Shown: in pieces, positions 1-12,400 of the stretch
Numbering within the stretch: position 1 is the first letter of the stretch
Layout of the letters: every line of letters starts with the position of its first letter
Assembly (NCBI RefSeq): GCF_018143015.1
Contig: NC_054757.1
Span: 5,872,501-5,936,500 of the forward strand
Origin: Lytechinus variegatus
Lineage: Eukaryota > Echinodermata > Echinoidea > Temnopleuroida > Toxopneustidae
DNA length: 64,000 nucleotides
Direction of reading: 5' to 3'
Translations under genes and position numbers: made by a program
The notes under the pieces: generated by a model
The model's database searches: none
What the model saw: only the letters and a program-made list of their open reading frames with translations
Told to the model about the DNA's origin: nothing

Positions 1-40
1 TCGAATAGTTTTCTTCTTCTTTTTATTTTTACACATCACG

Positions 41-112
41 GACGTGATGGCCCAGTGGTAGAACGCCCGCCCAATGAACAGGAGGTCGTGGGTTCGATTC
101 CGTGCCGAGTCA
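41..112 (+). repeat. tRNA-derived SINE head
   Basis: Pol III promoter boxes are visible: an A-box-like stretch near 50-60 (TGGCCCAGTGGTA) and a B box GGTTCGATTCC at 92-102. The bases that follow read like a SINE body and run into an ATT microsatellite. The arms do not make a clean cloverleaf with a 3' CCA-ready acceptor, so this is read as a SINE and not a functional tRNA. Confidence 0.6.
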
Positions 113-163
113 TACCATTAAAGACTTAACAAAACTGGGACCCTTCTGCCTTCTTGCTGTTGT

Positions 164-292
164 TATTATTATCATTATTGTTATTAATACTTTTATTATT
201 ACTATTACCATTATTATTACTGTTATTATTAATATCATTACTGTTATTATCATTATATTATTAATATAATTATTATTGCAATTATTATTACT
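164..292. repeat. (ATT)n-type microsatellite
   Basis: Imperfect run of TTA/ATT trinucleotides. A matching run lies at 1757-1925, on the far side of the TIR element 293-1756, which suggests the element landed inside one microsatellite. Confidence 0.85.
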
Positions 293-1756
293 GGCCATGC
301 GTTTTAAGTTGGGCCCGCAAATAGGTGGTATCGTTACATTTGCACGACAAGCACAGTAATAATTAATGGTATAAAACTTAAAATACATGTGCTACATGGG
401 TATATTTGGTATTATATTAAAGGGAATCTTTATACCAATTACTTAAAAGAAAAAGAAATACTTGAGATTACTTCGTTTACCAGTAATTAGCAATTATGTA
501 ACATCAATTGGCCATTTTTGCTTGGTGGTAGACGAAGGGAGCATGACGAGGGGAGCATAAATTTTAATTTCATTAAGAAATTAAATGTGTAACATCACAG
601 CACCTAAATATGTAATAGTTTTGGGGCTCACTAGCTTATTCTTCAATCATAAGTGGGTCAAATTTGAACTTTTCAGTTTAAAGGGTACCTAATTAAGCTA
701 ATTAGTATAATTAATTGATGTAAAACATGAAATTAACATGATTGAAATTCTGACTGTCTGATGTATAGGAAATGAGGAGAGATAAAATACAGTTGTGGGT
801 TACACCTTGAATAAAATTTAGAAGCTGCATAAATTTCAAATAGAAAAGCACAAACTAATTAAAGGCTTCAGAGATAAATTAATCTATTGTTTTAATAATT
901 ATGACCTCATGGTTTCAATATTGACAGCGTAGACTGATAGTGATAACTTTGTGTCAGAATCTTCAGATTACTCTGGTAACATAATAGATATAAATACACC
1001 TTTTATGCAATTTTAATTAATGAAAAATTTATAACTTGTCAGTTGTTTTTGTTTACACTAATTTTAAATAAGCTCAAGCAGTAATGAGGACTTTTCATTG
1101 TGCATTCACATTTTTCCTATATTTATATGTTAAACCTGACTCTCAGTTGTCAACCTGTGGTCCACCGGTCTTTGAGCCAAGAGGTGACGAATCCCACAAT
1201 TTGAGTCAAATGAAATCATTTTTATTCATAATAACCACAGTTAATATATTATAATATACTGGTTAGTGTTTGCAAGTGTATTTATGCAACTAAAGGCAAG
1301 ACTAATTAATATTTTAGGGGTAAATCAAGCATTGATACATATTAACCCGCAAAAATTGTGATGTGAAATTTGGTCTCAAAAGACGATTGCGCCCAGTTAT
1401 TTTGGTAGAGTTATCCCCAACAAGTTATATATCACTGGAAAGGTCTCACTCTAAAGAGTTGAAATATGCATGTTATTTCCCTATAGGGTGTAAAGTTTAT
1501 CTGATTCTCAGATTTATTGGGAAGTATGTTTTTTTCACAGTTTTCCACATATTTTGACCTTTAACTTTTTATGACATTACCCTATGCCTTTTCTGATTGC
1601 ATTTTTAATTCCTCAGACAATTTCCTTTCAGAATATATATACTTTTATGGGTAAAGGATGTCAAACATAAGAAAAAATACAATTTTATAAAATGGTGCGA
1701 TTTTCGAGGAAAATTTGAGTTGTAACGGAAATGGGCCCAACTCAAAACGCATGGCC
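293..1756. mobile_element. DNA element with 24-bp terminal inverted repeats
   Basis: The left end (293-316, starting GGCCATGCGTTTT and ending GGGCCC) is repeated inverted at 1733-1756 with one mismatch. Both ends abut ATT-rich microsatellite. The interior is AT-rich and holds no long ORF, so this is a non-autonomous element of unassigned superfamily. The 64-residue ORF at 1363-1557 has no recognisable domain. Confidence 0.6.
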
Positions 1757-1925
1757 TACTATTACTTATATTATTGATATCATTATTATTATTGTTATAC
1801 TATTATTATTATTACTATTACTATTATCATTAATATTATTATTATTATTACTATTTTCATTATTATTATTATTACTATCATTATCATCATCATCATTATT
1901 ATTATTATTATTACTACTACTTTAC
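1757..1925. repeat. (ATT)n-type microsatellite
   Basis: Trinucleotide run matching the one at 164-292. It gives a spurious leucine-rich ORF. From 1926 to about 2570 I see nothing recognisable. Confidence 0.85.
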
Positions 1926-2568
1926 TACTACAAATTTTCAATGGATATTTACAACCTTCCTACTCGGAGGCAGGTAAGCTGTAACCCAAACACAAATGGG
2001 GGCGGGCGGTTGGTTTACTTGGTAATTATCAGGTTCAGGTTTATTTCAAGAATAGTTAATTTGCTAACATTGAGTATACATGGGCTCAAAGTTAAAGGAG
2101 TGTGCTTAATTGCCTATAATCTGACAAAGTATTTTGTAAACATCGTCTTTTGGTCTTAAGTACATATTTTTCTCTCCTTGTAACCCTGTGTTTCTTGAAA
2201 CTCGGTCTACATTCTTGTTGCTATATTTAGCATATGGTAAAAAGAAAATCTCCTTATACTGTGGTGTAAAAATACAACTTCCCTAGATGTGTGAAAAACG
2301 AAAATTGCGCGATCATTTATGCGTCGCAAGCAATATTATACTGTTTGAAAACTGTCTGACCTTTCGTGTTAGAAAAAGAATCCGAAGAATTGTTGAGGAT
2401 CAACTATTCTACGCATGAGAGATTAATTTCAATACATTCTTTGGAACTTCCACCTTAAATAAGTCGAACATGTCTAGATTATTTCTCATACAAATTGGTT
2501 TCAATAACATTGTAGGGCCCCAAAATTCGGGTATTATCGATATCAAAATTCATTTTTCTCGTTACTAA

Positions 2569-2690
2569 TTTTTTTTTTTTTGGGGGGGGGTGAGGTGGGG
2601 TGGTAGAGGATGAGCATATATGCTGATAATGGTCTTCAGGGGAGGTGTCAGGCTGTTTGATTTTTTTTTTGGGGGGGGGAAGACGAAAAA
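2569..2690. repeat. Two T-run/G-run tracts
   Basis: Two stretches of about ten T followed by nine or ten G (near 2570-2590 and 2660-2680) enclose about 70 bp. The same T-then-G signature marks ends of other repeats in the window (8450, 31460, 34125, 59510). It is probably the debris of a DNA element. 2690-3040 holds nothing I recognise. Confidence 0.4.
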
Positions 2691-3040
2691 CATATGGGAA
2701 TCATAAAGTTCAACTTTAGGCCTACCTAAACCTCCCTTCCAATTTTGATTCTCCTTTCATCCTTCCTTCACCTTTTTTTCTTCCTTTTCTTCTCTTAATT
2801 TTTTGATCATTTGTGGGGGGAGGGTCGCCCCTGCCATCTGCCGCTGCAGCCATACCCCTGGTGGTCTTCTTATATTTGCTGATGTTGTTGTGACGATGGT
2901 GATTTGTGAGGTGTGATGAGGAGGGCAATACTGTATGGGACTATTGTCCTTGTTTTGTTATTAACGTTGTTGTTGGTGCTAGTCTACAGTTTTATGAATT
3001 CATATTGGAATATATTTTGATGGAATTATTAAGTATACTA

Positions 3041-3618
3041 AAGGTCAAGTCCACCCCACAATTTTTTTTGTATAAAAGAGAAAAAATATCATCAAAATCG
3101 GATGTAAAATAAGAAAATTATGACATTTTAAAGTTTCGCTTATTTTTCACAAAACAGTGATATGCACAACTCAGTGACATGCAAATGAGACAGACGATGA
3201 TGTCCCTCACTCACTATTTCTTTTGTTTTCTATCGTTCGAATTATACAATATTTCACTTTTTACAGATTTGACAATAAGGACCAACTTGTCTGAACCATG
3301 TAATATTAAACAATGCTAATTCCACATGTACAGGGAAAAATTATCGTTATTTCACTTGGCAATGAGGAGAAAATTAGAATATTTCATATTTCGTTCAATA
3401 AAATACAAAAGAAATCGTGAGTGGATGACGTCATCGGTCTCCTCATTTGCATACCGACCAGGATGTGCATATAACTGTTTTCTGAAATTAAGCGAAACTT
3501 TTAAAATGTCATAACTTTTTTATTTTACATCCGATTTTGATGAGATTTTCAGTGTTGAACTTGTTGGATTTTTCTCTTTTTATTCAAATAAACTTTTTTC
3601 TGGGGTGGACTTGTCCTT
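3041..3618. mobile_element. Foldback MITE, family 1, copy 1
   Basis: The ends are inverted: AAGGTCAAGTCCACCCC at the left, and GGGGTGGACTTGTCCTT at the right. Both are flanked by TA. The two halves are inverted copies of each other over most of their length; each holds the phrase about a genomic 'ATCGGATGTAAAATAAG' block. The whole can fold into one long hairpin. There is no coding capacity. TA flanks suggest a Tc1/mariner-type mobiliser, by inference. Confidence 0.8.
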
Positions 3619-5967
3619 TAGCTATCCCCATATTTCTTTCTACCGGAGAAGGGGCGGCGATGCGCGGGGAGGGGGAGGGTGGGGCCTTCTCAGGTAAATT
3701 GCAGAAGGTGGTCGCACCCTGCCCCCACCCCTGTATCACCGCCCATAGTATCATAGGCCAAAGCTGTACTGGCTATTGCCTGAAATATATCTATCATAAA
3801 TCCAATGGATATGTTAAAATATTAATTGAATTGGAAACATATTATGCTTGCCAGATGTTAGTTTTAACCTACCAAGAATTTACAGCATGGCATCTAATTG
3901 CACCTCCCTTGCACTATATAGTCTAAATATTGTTTATATTTATGTTTGTATTTTTTCTATAGTATTCTCTGTTGTTGACATGCATGCTTAGTGCGGCAGT
4001 GACAACAGTTGCTGCTCGTTCCTGGAATATCAGCAGTATCGTCACGATCATGGTGAATATTTAATTTTGGTTTCCATGTTATAAAATAAAAATATGGTCC
4101 ACAATTTTAGAGGATATAAAGGATGCGAAAAAAATATCATCTCAAGTTCAACTTTTTTCCGAGTAAAAAAGGGCAAAATCGAAATAAATCAATAGGCCTA
4201 CATGTCAATAGTTTTAGTGACAGGAAGCACAAAGACTCAAAATGGCTTAGTAAAGGTAACTTTAAGAGGAGCCAGTTCTACGACCCCCCCCCCAAAAAAA
4301 AAGGAGAGACATGAACATTGGTGAGAATATTCTTTAACAGGATGCAATTGCATTCGCTTACACGCGTAATTGTTCCGACTATATTATCACTGTTCAAAGT
4401 AATTATACTCCATCGGCTATTCTTTTCGTATCAACCCTTTCAACACTTCCATCGGAAAGCTCTCATGAAAAACATTACATGTATGCCAGATGGGACAAGA
4501 CAATCTAAAGTTACCTCACATCTTGTTCAGCACATAGGCCTATGATGAAATATTTCACAAATATACGGGCTTCTAAATCTGAACAACTCCATAAGTGCAT
4601 CATGTACTCACGGTAGGCAAAATAAAGGTAAAATAAAGTCAATATGCCTAACGATCTCTTTTGTCTCGGTGAATCGTTTTTTTGTATCCTTACATGGAAA
4701 GTCAGACTTTTGGTATCGATTGGATGAATAATGAATGAATCCATTCGCTTATTTTCGGTGTAGGCCCGTATTAGACTAATGGTGTAATGTATTCTGATGG
4801 TTTTTCATGTAGTTTTATAATGTATATTTTATGTTGATAACAAAGAATGGAATGAAAAATAAAAATTGATATCGAATGCGGTTTTGCACATCATGAAACC
4901 AGTAGCTAGAAAGTACATTAAAACAGACCTTATTGGGACGTCAGTATTCGATCATTGAAGACCAGATTCAGAATGTAAAGAGATAGAGGTAGACCCGAGA
5001 GAATGAAGATGGGAGGGGGGGGGGTAGAATCAAACTTGGAGATAGAGAATGAGATACGAAGAGATGGTACGTGAGAAAGATGCAGGGGGGGGGTGAAGAG
5101 ACTCAAACGTTTCCAATATGGCAGTCAGAGGTCAAGGAACTTATCATAAATGATCTGACCAAACACCTTCCTTTATTCCAAACCACAGTGCTAAAACCTC
5201 CTACCTCGCAATTACAAACCAAATCTTCAAGATTTCACATTTTCCAGGAGCCCAGTGTTCCTCATTGACCAAAATATGGAGCAAGCTAATATTATGTAGG
5301 CCTACAAATGATGCTTCTAACGGCCACTCACTATGTATGGTGATACCTTTAATTTTCAACGCTGAATGATTTATGAATAGCCTGCAAAATGATACATCAT
5401 AGCTCTGATAAACATCATCATATCGCAGGCTATTAAAAAAATAATTCAGTACTTGAAAATTTTAAAGTATATCACATATGGAATATTAAAAAAAAAGCGC
5501 TCGAGGTCTATGTGAAAAAAAACCCGGGGAAAAAGCGATGAATGTTAATTCTGAACATAATAATACAACGCAATCACATTCTTTAGGAAACCAGTAAGAG
5601 ATCATTAGGCCTATAGGATCCATGATATTACGAACAAGAATGAATCAGAACGTAAATATCACAGCTGTGTGAAAGTTCAACGTCAATTAATGAGAGTGCG
5701 TACTTAAGCTTACTCATCAACATGGGATGACCACGGGGATGACCATGGAGCTAGCCCCATGAAATGACAACAGAAAGTGACCATCACGTAGGATACACTG
5801 ACTGAATGAGTGCAGAGCAGAGTGTCCAATTGACACGATAACATGACCCAAACCATATCAGTTTCAACTTCCAAAGTTCGGATGAGTTTTATTTCGGCCA
5901 TATCGCTGCACAAAACACATTTTCAGATTACTTAGAACATGATACTTGGTTTCTACATAATACTCAC
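3619..5967. other. Gene-free interval
   Basis: AT-rich sequence with C-, A- and G-homopolymers near 4283-4302 and 5018-5090. Short ORFs here lack domain signatures and composition bias. No gene, RNA or TIR pair could be supported. Confidence 0.5.
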
Positions 5968-6039
5968 ATCTAGCACGATAGACTGCCGATCAAGATCCAC
6001 TTTCTTTCGCGCGCTTGGGTTGATCTTCTCATCTGCCAT
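5968..6039 (-). CDS. Possible first coding exon of an unidentified gene
   Basis: On the minus strand an ATG in a strong context (CACCATGG) at 6039-6037 opens 24 codons reading MADEKINPSARKKVDLDRQS and four more residues. It stops exactly at a consensus donor, GTGAGT, at 5967-5962. The exon would end in phase 0. The peptide is hydrophilic and basic in its centre. The surrounding bases are richer in CpG than the neighbourhood, as expected near a promoter. I do not recognise the protein and could not find a convincing second exon at lower coordinates, so the rest may lie outside the window. It could also be a chance ORF. Confidence 0.3.
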
Positions 6040-7251
6040 GGTGCTCGAAAACTCCGAGAATACAACCTTGGATGTGACCCGGGAGAAGACGATGTTTCGG
6101 TGGTACAAACTTCAGATTATAACCGAGTCAAAAAAAAATTAATTAAGGTCGTCGTACTCTGATACTGCTCCTAACACTATATATGCTTTGGGAAGCCACT
6201 CCAGAACTTCAGAACTCTAGAACGACGAAACACAAAATGATCCCGGCACTGTATACTGCGAGTGAGCCTAGTTTATCATCATGATCATAGCCGAGAGATA
6301 ACCTCAGTGAACGGTAAACCCGGTTTATCATACAGCTGGTATATATAAAAGTATATTCAACCAGGGAGTTGGAAATAGAACCACACCTACTCCATGCATG
6401 TGTTTCGGAAGAGTTGTTCAGTTGCAATTCGCTCGATCGCAGCATGAAAGCGGCATTTGGTGAATGGCGAGGTCGATAGTGAATTATATTGCCTGATACG
6501 TCACATAATAGTTCGCTGAAGCGTTCAAGAGAGACGAAATACAATAGAGCGGGCGGGTTGTGAGCTGTCTGAGGCATGCTTAGCTATTCAGTATTTTTGT
6601 GTTATTGTATCTGTCCTCTTCTCCAAGAAATACAATAAGTTAAAGAGAAGATCCTATGGCCATTATGACATCTGTTTGGTGTCAAAGTGGTATATTTCGA
6701 TATAGGCATATCATAAACATTAATTGACCCGATTTGAATATTTCTTGGATCTGGAGGAGGAAAACAAGTGTCCTTTCAATTCTTTTATAAAAGAATTAAA
6801 ATGACTTTATAATACGAAAATTAGAGGAAATTGCTGGGAAATTGTTATGTCAATATTTACGTTTTATGACCGAAGACAAAATGTTCATGAAGATGATATT
6901 GAAATCGATTAGTATTTACATTAAGAAAATAACTCCTAGCTATATATCGGCAGAACGTGCCAAAAAAAACAAGCCTATAAACTTCAGTATTGCGACTTGC
7001 GAGAGACAAAAAACATGACTTGTTCGACAGGTGGATCCATGACCTCATTATCTGGCCTCCCGGGTTCAAAATCAAGTCAAGAAAGACATTGCCATTACTA
7101 TAGGTCTCTCGGACAGGGTCTACAGATGTAATTCATCATATTTATTTGTTTATAAAAATATATATATATATTCATGATGTCTTAGCATATAGTCAGGTTA
7201 AAAGGAACATCTGCATATGATTTGTGAGGAAGATAGGCATATCGGTCCTCT

Positions 7252-7275
7252 GCTGATCCAAATTACTGGATCAGC
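7252..7275. other. Perfect 9-bp hairpin
   Basis: GCTGATCCA and TGGATCAGC separated by six bases. It lies only seven bases from a stronger hairpin at 7283-7324. Confidence 0.7.
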
Positions 7276-7282
7276 AAATGAA

Positions 7283-7324
7283 CTTTCTCTCGTTGCGATA
7301 AGAAAGTATCGCAACGAGAGAAAG
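7283..7324. other. Perfect 18-bp hairpin with six-base loop
   Basis: CTTTCTCTCGTTGCGATA is followed by AGAAAG and then its exact reverse complement. It is the tightest short palindrome in the window. There is no T-run terminator, gene or known element around it, and its function is unknown. Confidence 0.8.
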
Positions 7325-7690
7325 CTCATCCTAAATTTTTGAGTTAAGGAAACTGCACCCCCCCCCCTCCCTCTCTCTCTGTATCACGATATAGCTTTTC
7401 TGAACTATTCGATGAAGCGTCGTATTTACTTTACGTAACTAAACCATTACTTCTATGTTTGTTTGAAAGAAAGGTATTTACCGCCTGGTTCTCGATGCTC
7501 GTTCGTTTCCTCCTTTGATCTGTAGATTCTGATGATCCCGGGTACAACTCCCATGGACAAGTATACTCTGTCATATGAAATCAAACGCAGCTCCAGAAAT
7601 CAAATGCAGCCTGGTCTTGGGCCAATCGTACAAGCGTATTTAAAGAATTGCGATTGATATAAAGATCAAATGCAATTTTTTTCTGCAACA

Positions 7691-7848
7691 TGGGTCCGTT
7701 TCATACATAATTACAACTGTTGCAACTTTGCCATTGTGACAACTATACCATGATAACCTTGACTTTTATTTCATTTAATTGGCTGCTGAGCTCTAGTTGC
7801 CATAATCTGATAATGGCAAAGTTAGTAGCTCTTTATGAAACGGGCCCC
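7691..7848. mobile_element. Small MITE (GGGYCCGTTTCATA ends)
   Basis: The left end GGGTCCGTTTCATA matches the reverse complement of the right end TATGAAACGGGCCC with one change. The interior carries 'attggctgctgagc', seen with variation in the other short MITEs at 8508-8661 and 61343-61483. No coding capacity. Confidence 0.6.
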
Positions 7849-8507
7849 GAGCTGTTTAGAACATAATGTATTACACGTACCTACGCGCTAAAACCTAACT
7901 AGCTCCTCATGTAGAGGGAAGTATGAGTATTTACAAATTTGACGAAATTCATATTATCGATGTCGACAAAGATACAATAAGGAGCTTTCGCAACCACTAT
8001 ACGCAGGCACTCTCTACAACGCACCAATTCCTATTTGTCTTCTATCCAGAGTTCAGGACGTTTTGATTAACTGATTTTCACTAAAGGCTGTTTTGTCATT
8101 GGAGGGCTTTTAACAAAAAAAAAAAAAAAATCTGCAGCATAGGAACCGTCTGCGTAATGATTGCAAAGAAAAATCCTTTTTTGATTAGTAAAAACTGTTT
8201 CATAATTATGACAAAGAACTTCTTTATTTTCGAATGATGATTCTTCCTTCTTGTTTAGGCTCCAGTCATGAGCATGGTGTCCACCTGACAGTTCCCCCGG
8301 ATTTATAATCAATTTATTTCTGTTGCGTTTACCTTGTCTGATTTCACCCATCTTTCTTTCTTTTCATCTCTTTCGATCTTTTCTTTATATCCCGTTTTGC
8401 CACTCTTGCCACCATTCCCTCTTTCTCTCTCTTGGGATATTATTATTATTTTTTTTTTTTTGGGGGGGGGGGGTAATATGCCAAGGGTACCGAGTTTCGC
8501 CTAACAT

Positions 8508-8661
8508 CCAGGGGAGCGTTTCATCAACATTTTTGTCCGACAAGTTGTCAGATCTAACAACTTTCCCTGATTCTGACTGGCTGACGGGTACTGTTACTAT
8601 GGCAATTGTCGGATAAAACAAGACTTGTCGGATAAAATCCTTTCATGAAACGCTCCCCTGG
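8508..8661. mobile_element. Small MITE with perfect 17-bp TIRs
   Basis: CCAGGGGAGCGTTTCAT at 8508-8524 is repeated inverted at 8645-8661. The element is 154 bp. Internal repeats of GTCGGATAAAA and its relatives make it partly palindromic. No coding capacity. Confidence 0.75.
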
Positions 8662-9035
8662 ACCACGACGGATTCAAGAACATAGGAAATCTATTGTCGA
8701 ATGCCCTTCATGACAATGCACAACCAAGAAGTCTTTGTCGAAAATTGGTGAATCATAACAGCGGTTTCGTCCTGGACTTTGGACAAACGACATAATTATT
8801 TGCAAATTTTCGTCAGCTCCAAAGGTAGGACGAAAGTGCATGCTGTCCTGGGTTCTCCAATTATCGACTAAGACCTCCCAGCTGTTCATTGTCATTGGAT
8901 TGGAATTTTCAATACATTTAACTGTGTTCTTGAATCCGCCCCCGTTGCTGGTTGCGAAAACTCACTATTACCACCTTACTGACATGTTAACGTGTCGCCT
9001 ACTTAACAAGATTGAAAGATATTTCATCTTACAAA

Positions 9036-9205
9036 GTCGACTTAACAGTGTTCATGTCGACTTATCAACCTCGTCGACTTCAAAAAGTTGCTTGTCTTAA
9101 TGAAGTTAGACCTGTTTCTTGCCAAGCATGCCAAGTCGACTTCTCAAGAGTTATAATGTCGCCACATTAACGTTAGCGTGATTAGGTATCTTGTCAAGTC
9201 GACTT
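9036..9205. repeat. Cluster of five GTCGACTT motifs
   Basis: GTCGACTT occurs at 9036, 9056, 9073, 9135 and 9198, all in the same orientation. Spacings are 20, 17, 62 and 63 bp. It looks like a decayed short-period repeat, or a set of protein-binding sites. Nothing else in 8662-9400 is recognisable. Confidence 0.5.
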
Positions 9206-9419
9206 TTTTAAAAATTACATGTCGTCAAGGGGAATTTGAAAAATCTCCAAACTGTCTTCTTATATAATTATTCTTGTTGAAATCCCTTCTATGCTTATTT
9301 TATTTCTCTTATTTTTCAAGTCAACAGATCACTTTACGACCTTTTTCTTTTATCTCTCCCTTTTCTCACCATTATATGTCAATGTCTCATTTCCCCTCGT
9401 CTCATATTCTACACTGTCT

Positions 9420-12400
9420 TCTTTCCCCATCCTATCTCCCCTTCCCCTCGTGTTCCTTTTTCTCCTCTTCCTTCCCCTCTCTCGCATTCCCCCTCTTCCC
9501 CTTCTCCTCTCGGTGCACTCCTCCTTCTCTCTCGCACTCATCCTCTTCCTTTATTCCCCTTCTCCTCTCATCTCCCACCTCATTGCCTTCTCCTCTCTCG
9601 CATTCCTCGCCCTCCTCTCTCGAACTCATCCTCTTTTCCCATTCTCTCTCGCATTCCTCGCCCTCCTTCTCTCTCGAACTCATCCTCTTTTCCCATTCTC
9701 TCTCGCATTCCTCGTCCCCCTTCGCTCTCGCACTCATCCTATTCCTTTCTACCCCTTCTCCTCCCCTCTCCCACCTCCTTCCCCTTCTCTCTCGCATTCC
9801 TCTTCCTCCTTCTCTCGAACTCTCCCTCTTTTCCCCTCCTCCTTCTCCTCTCTCGCATTCCTCTTCCTCCTCCTCTCTCCAACTCATCCTCCTTTCCCCT
9901 CCTCCTTCTCCTCTCTCGCATTCCTCTTCCTCCTTCTCTCTCGAACTCATCCTCCTTTCCCCTCCTCCTTCTCCTCTCTCGCATTCCTCTTCCTCCTTCT
10001 CTCTCGAACTCATCCTCCTTTCCCCTCCTCCTTCTCCTCTCTCGCATTCCTCTTCCTCCTCCTTCTCTCGAACTCTCCCTCTTTTCCCCTCCTCCTTCTC
10101 CTCTCGCATTCCTCCTCCTCTCGAACTCTCCCTCTTTTCCCCTCCTCCTTCTCCTCTCTCGCATTCCTCTTCCTCCTACTCTCGAACTCATCCTCCTTTC
10201 CCCTTCTCCTCTCTCGCATTCCTCCTTTCTCCAACTCATCCTCCTTCCCCTTCGCCTCCCCTCTCCCACCTCCTTCCCCTTCGCTCTCGCATTCCTCTTC
10301 CTCCTTCTCTCGAACTCATCCTCCTTTCCCCTTCTCCTCTCTCGCATTCCTCTTCCTCCTTATCTCGAACTCACCCTCCTTTCCCCTTCTCCTCTCTCGC
10401 ATTCCTCTTCCTCCTTCTCTCGAACTTATCCTCCTTCCCTTTCTCCTCTCTTGCATTCCTCCTTCTCCTCTCTCCAACTCATCCTCCTTCCCCGTCTCCT
10501 CTCTCGAACTCACCCTCCTTTCCCCTTCTCCTCTCTCGCATTCCTCTTCCTCCTTCTCTCGAACTCATCCTCCTTTCCCCTTCTCCTCTCTCGCATTCCT
10601 CTTCCTCCTTCTCTCGAACTCACCCTCCTTTCCCCTTCTCCTCTCTCGCATTCCTCTTCCTCCTCTCGAACTCATCCTCCTTTCCCCTTCTCCTCTCTCC
10701 AACTCATCCTCCTCCTCTCTCGAACTCACCCTCCTTTCCCCTTCTCCTCTCTCGCATTCCTCTTCCTCCTTATCTCGAACTCATCCTCCTTTCCCCTTCT
10801 CCTCTCTCGCATTCCTCCTTCTCCTCTCTCGAACTCATCCTCCTTTCCCCTTCTCCTCTCTCGCATTCCCCATCCTCCTTCCCTTTCTCCTCTCTCGCAT
10901 TCCTCTTCCTCCTTATCTCGAACTCATCCTCCTTTCCCCTTCTGCTCTCTCGCATTCCTCTTTCTCCTTTTCTCGAACTCATCCTCCTTTCCCCTTCTCC
11001 TCTCTTGCATTCCTCCTTCTCTCTCAAACTCATCCTCCTACCCCGTCTCCTCTCTCGAACTCACCCTCCTTTCCCCTTCTCTCTCGCATTCCTCTTCCTC
11101 CTTCTCTCGAACTCATCCTCCTTTCCCCTTCTCTCTCGCATTCCTCTTCCTCATGTCGAACTCATCCTCCTTTCCCCTTCTCCTCTCTCGCATTCCTCTT
11201 CCTCCTCTCTCAAACTCATCCTCCTACCCCGTCTCCTCTCTCGAACTCACCCTCCTTTCCCCTTCTCTCTCGCATTCCTCTTCCTCCTCTCGAACTCATC
11301 CTCCTTTCCCCTTCTCCTCTCTCGCATTCCTCTTCCTCCTTCTATCGAACTAATCCTCCTTCCCTTTCTCCTCTCTTGCATTCCTCCTTCTCCTCTCTCA
11401 AACTCATCCTCCTTCCCCGTCTCCTCTCTCGAACTCCCTCTCCTTTCCCCTTCTCTCTCGCATTCCTCTTCCTCCTTCTCTCGAACTCATCCTCCTTTCC
11501 CCTTCTCCTCTCTCGCATTCCTCTTCCTCCTTCTCTCGAACTCATCCTCCTTTCCCCTTCTCCTCTCTCGCATTCCCCATCCTCCTTCCCTTTCTCCTCT
11601 CTCGCATTCCTCTTCCTCCTTATCTCGAACTCATCCTCCTTTCCCCTTCTGCTCTCTCGCATTCCTCTTTCTCCTTTTCTCGAACTCATCCTCCTTTCCC
11701 CTTCTCCTCTCTTGCATTCCTCCTTCTCTCTCAAACTCATCCTCCTACCCCGTCTCCTCTCTCGAACTCACCCTCCTTTCCCCTTCTCTCTCGCATTCCT
11801 CTTCCTCCTCTCGAACTCACCCTCCTTTCCCCTTCTCCTCTCTCGCATTCCTCTTCCTCCTCTCGAACTCATCCTCCTTTCCCCTTCTCCTCTCTCGCAT
11901 TCCTCTTCCTCCTTCTCTCGAACTCATCCTCCTTTCCCCTTCTCCTCTCTCGCATTCCTCTTCCTCCTTATCTCGAACTTATCCTCCTTCCCTTTCTCCT
12001 CTCTCGCATTCCTCTTCCTCCTCTCGAACTCATCCTCCTTTCCCGTCTCCTCTCTCGCATTCCTCTTCCTCCTCCTCTCGAACTCATCCTTCTTCCCCGT
12101 CTCCTCTCTCGAACTCACCCTCCTTTCCCCTTCTCCTCTCTCGCATTCCTCTTCCTCCTTATCTCGAACTCATCCTCCTTTCCCCTTCTCCTCTCTCGCA
12201 TTCCTCTTCCTCCTTATCTCGAACTCATCCTCCTTCCCTTTCTCCTCTCTCGCATTCCTCTTCCTCCTTATCTCGAACTCATCCTCCTTCCCTTTCTCCT
12301 CTCTCGCATTCCTCTTCCTCCTTCTCTCGAACTCACCCTCCTTTCCCCTTCTCCTCTCTCGCATTCCTCTTCCTCCTTATCTCGAACTCATCCTCCTTCC

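Noticed and set aside
1731-2159. Leucine-rich 142-codon ORF
   Set aside because: Read through an ATT microsatellite; no domain.
5710-5913. Second exon for the candidate gene at 5968-6039
   Set aside because: The nearest acceptor gives a stop after about 14 codons in the required phase.
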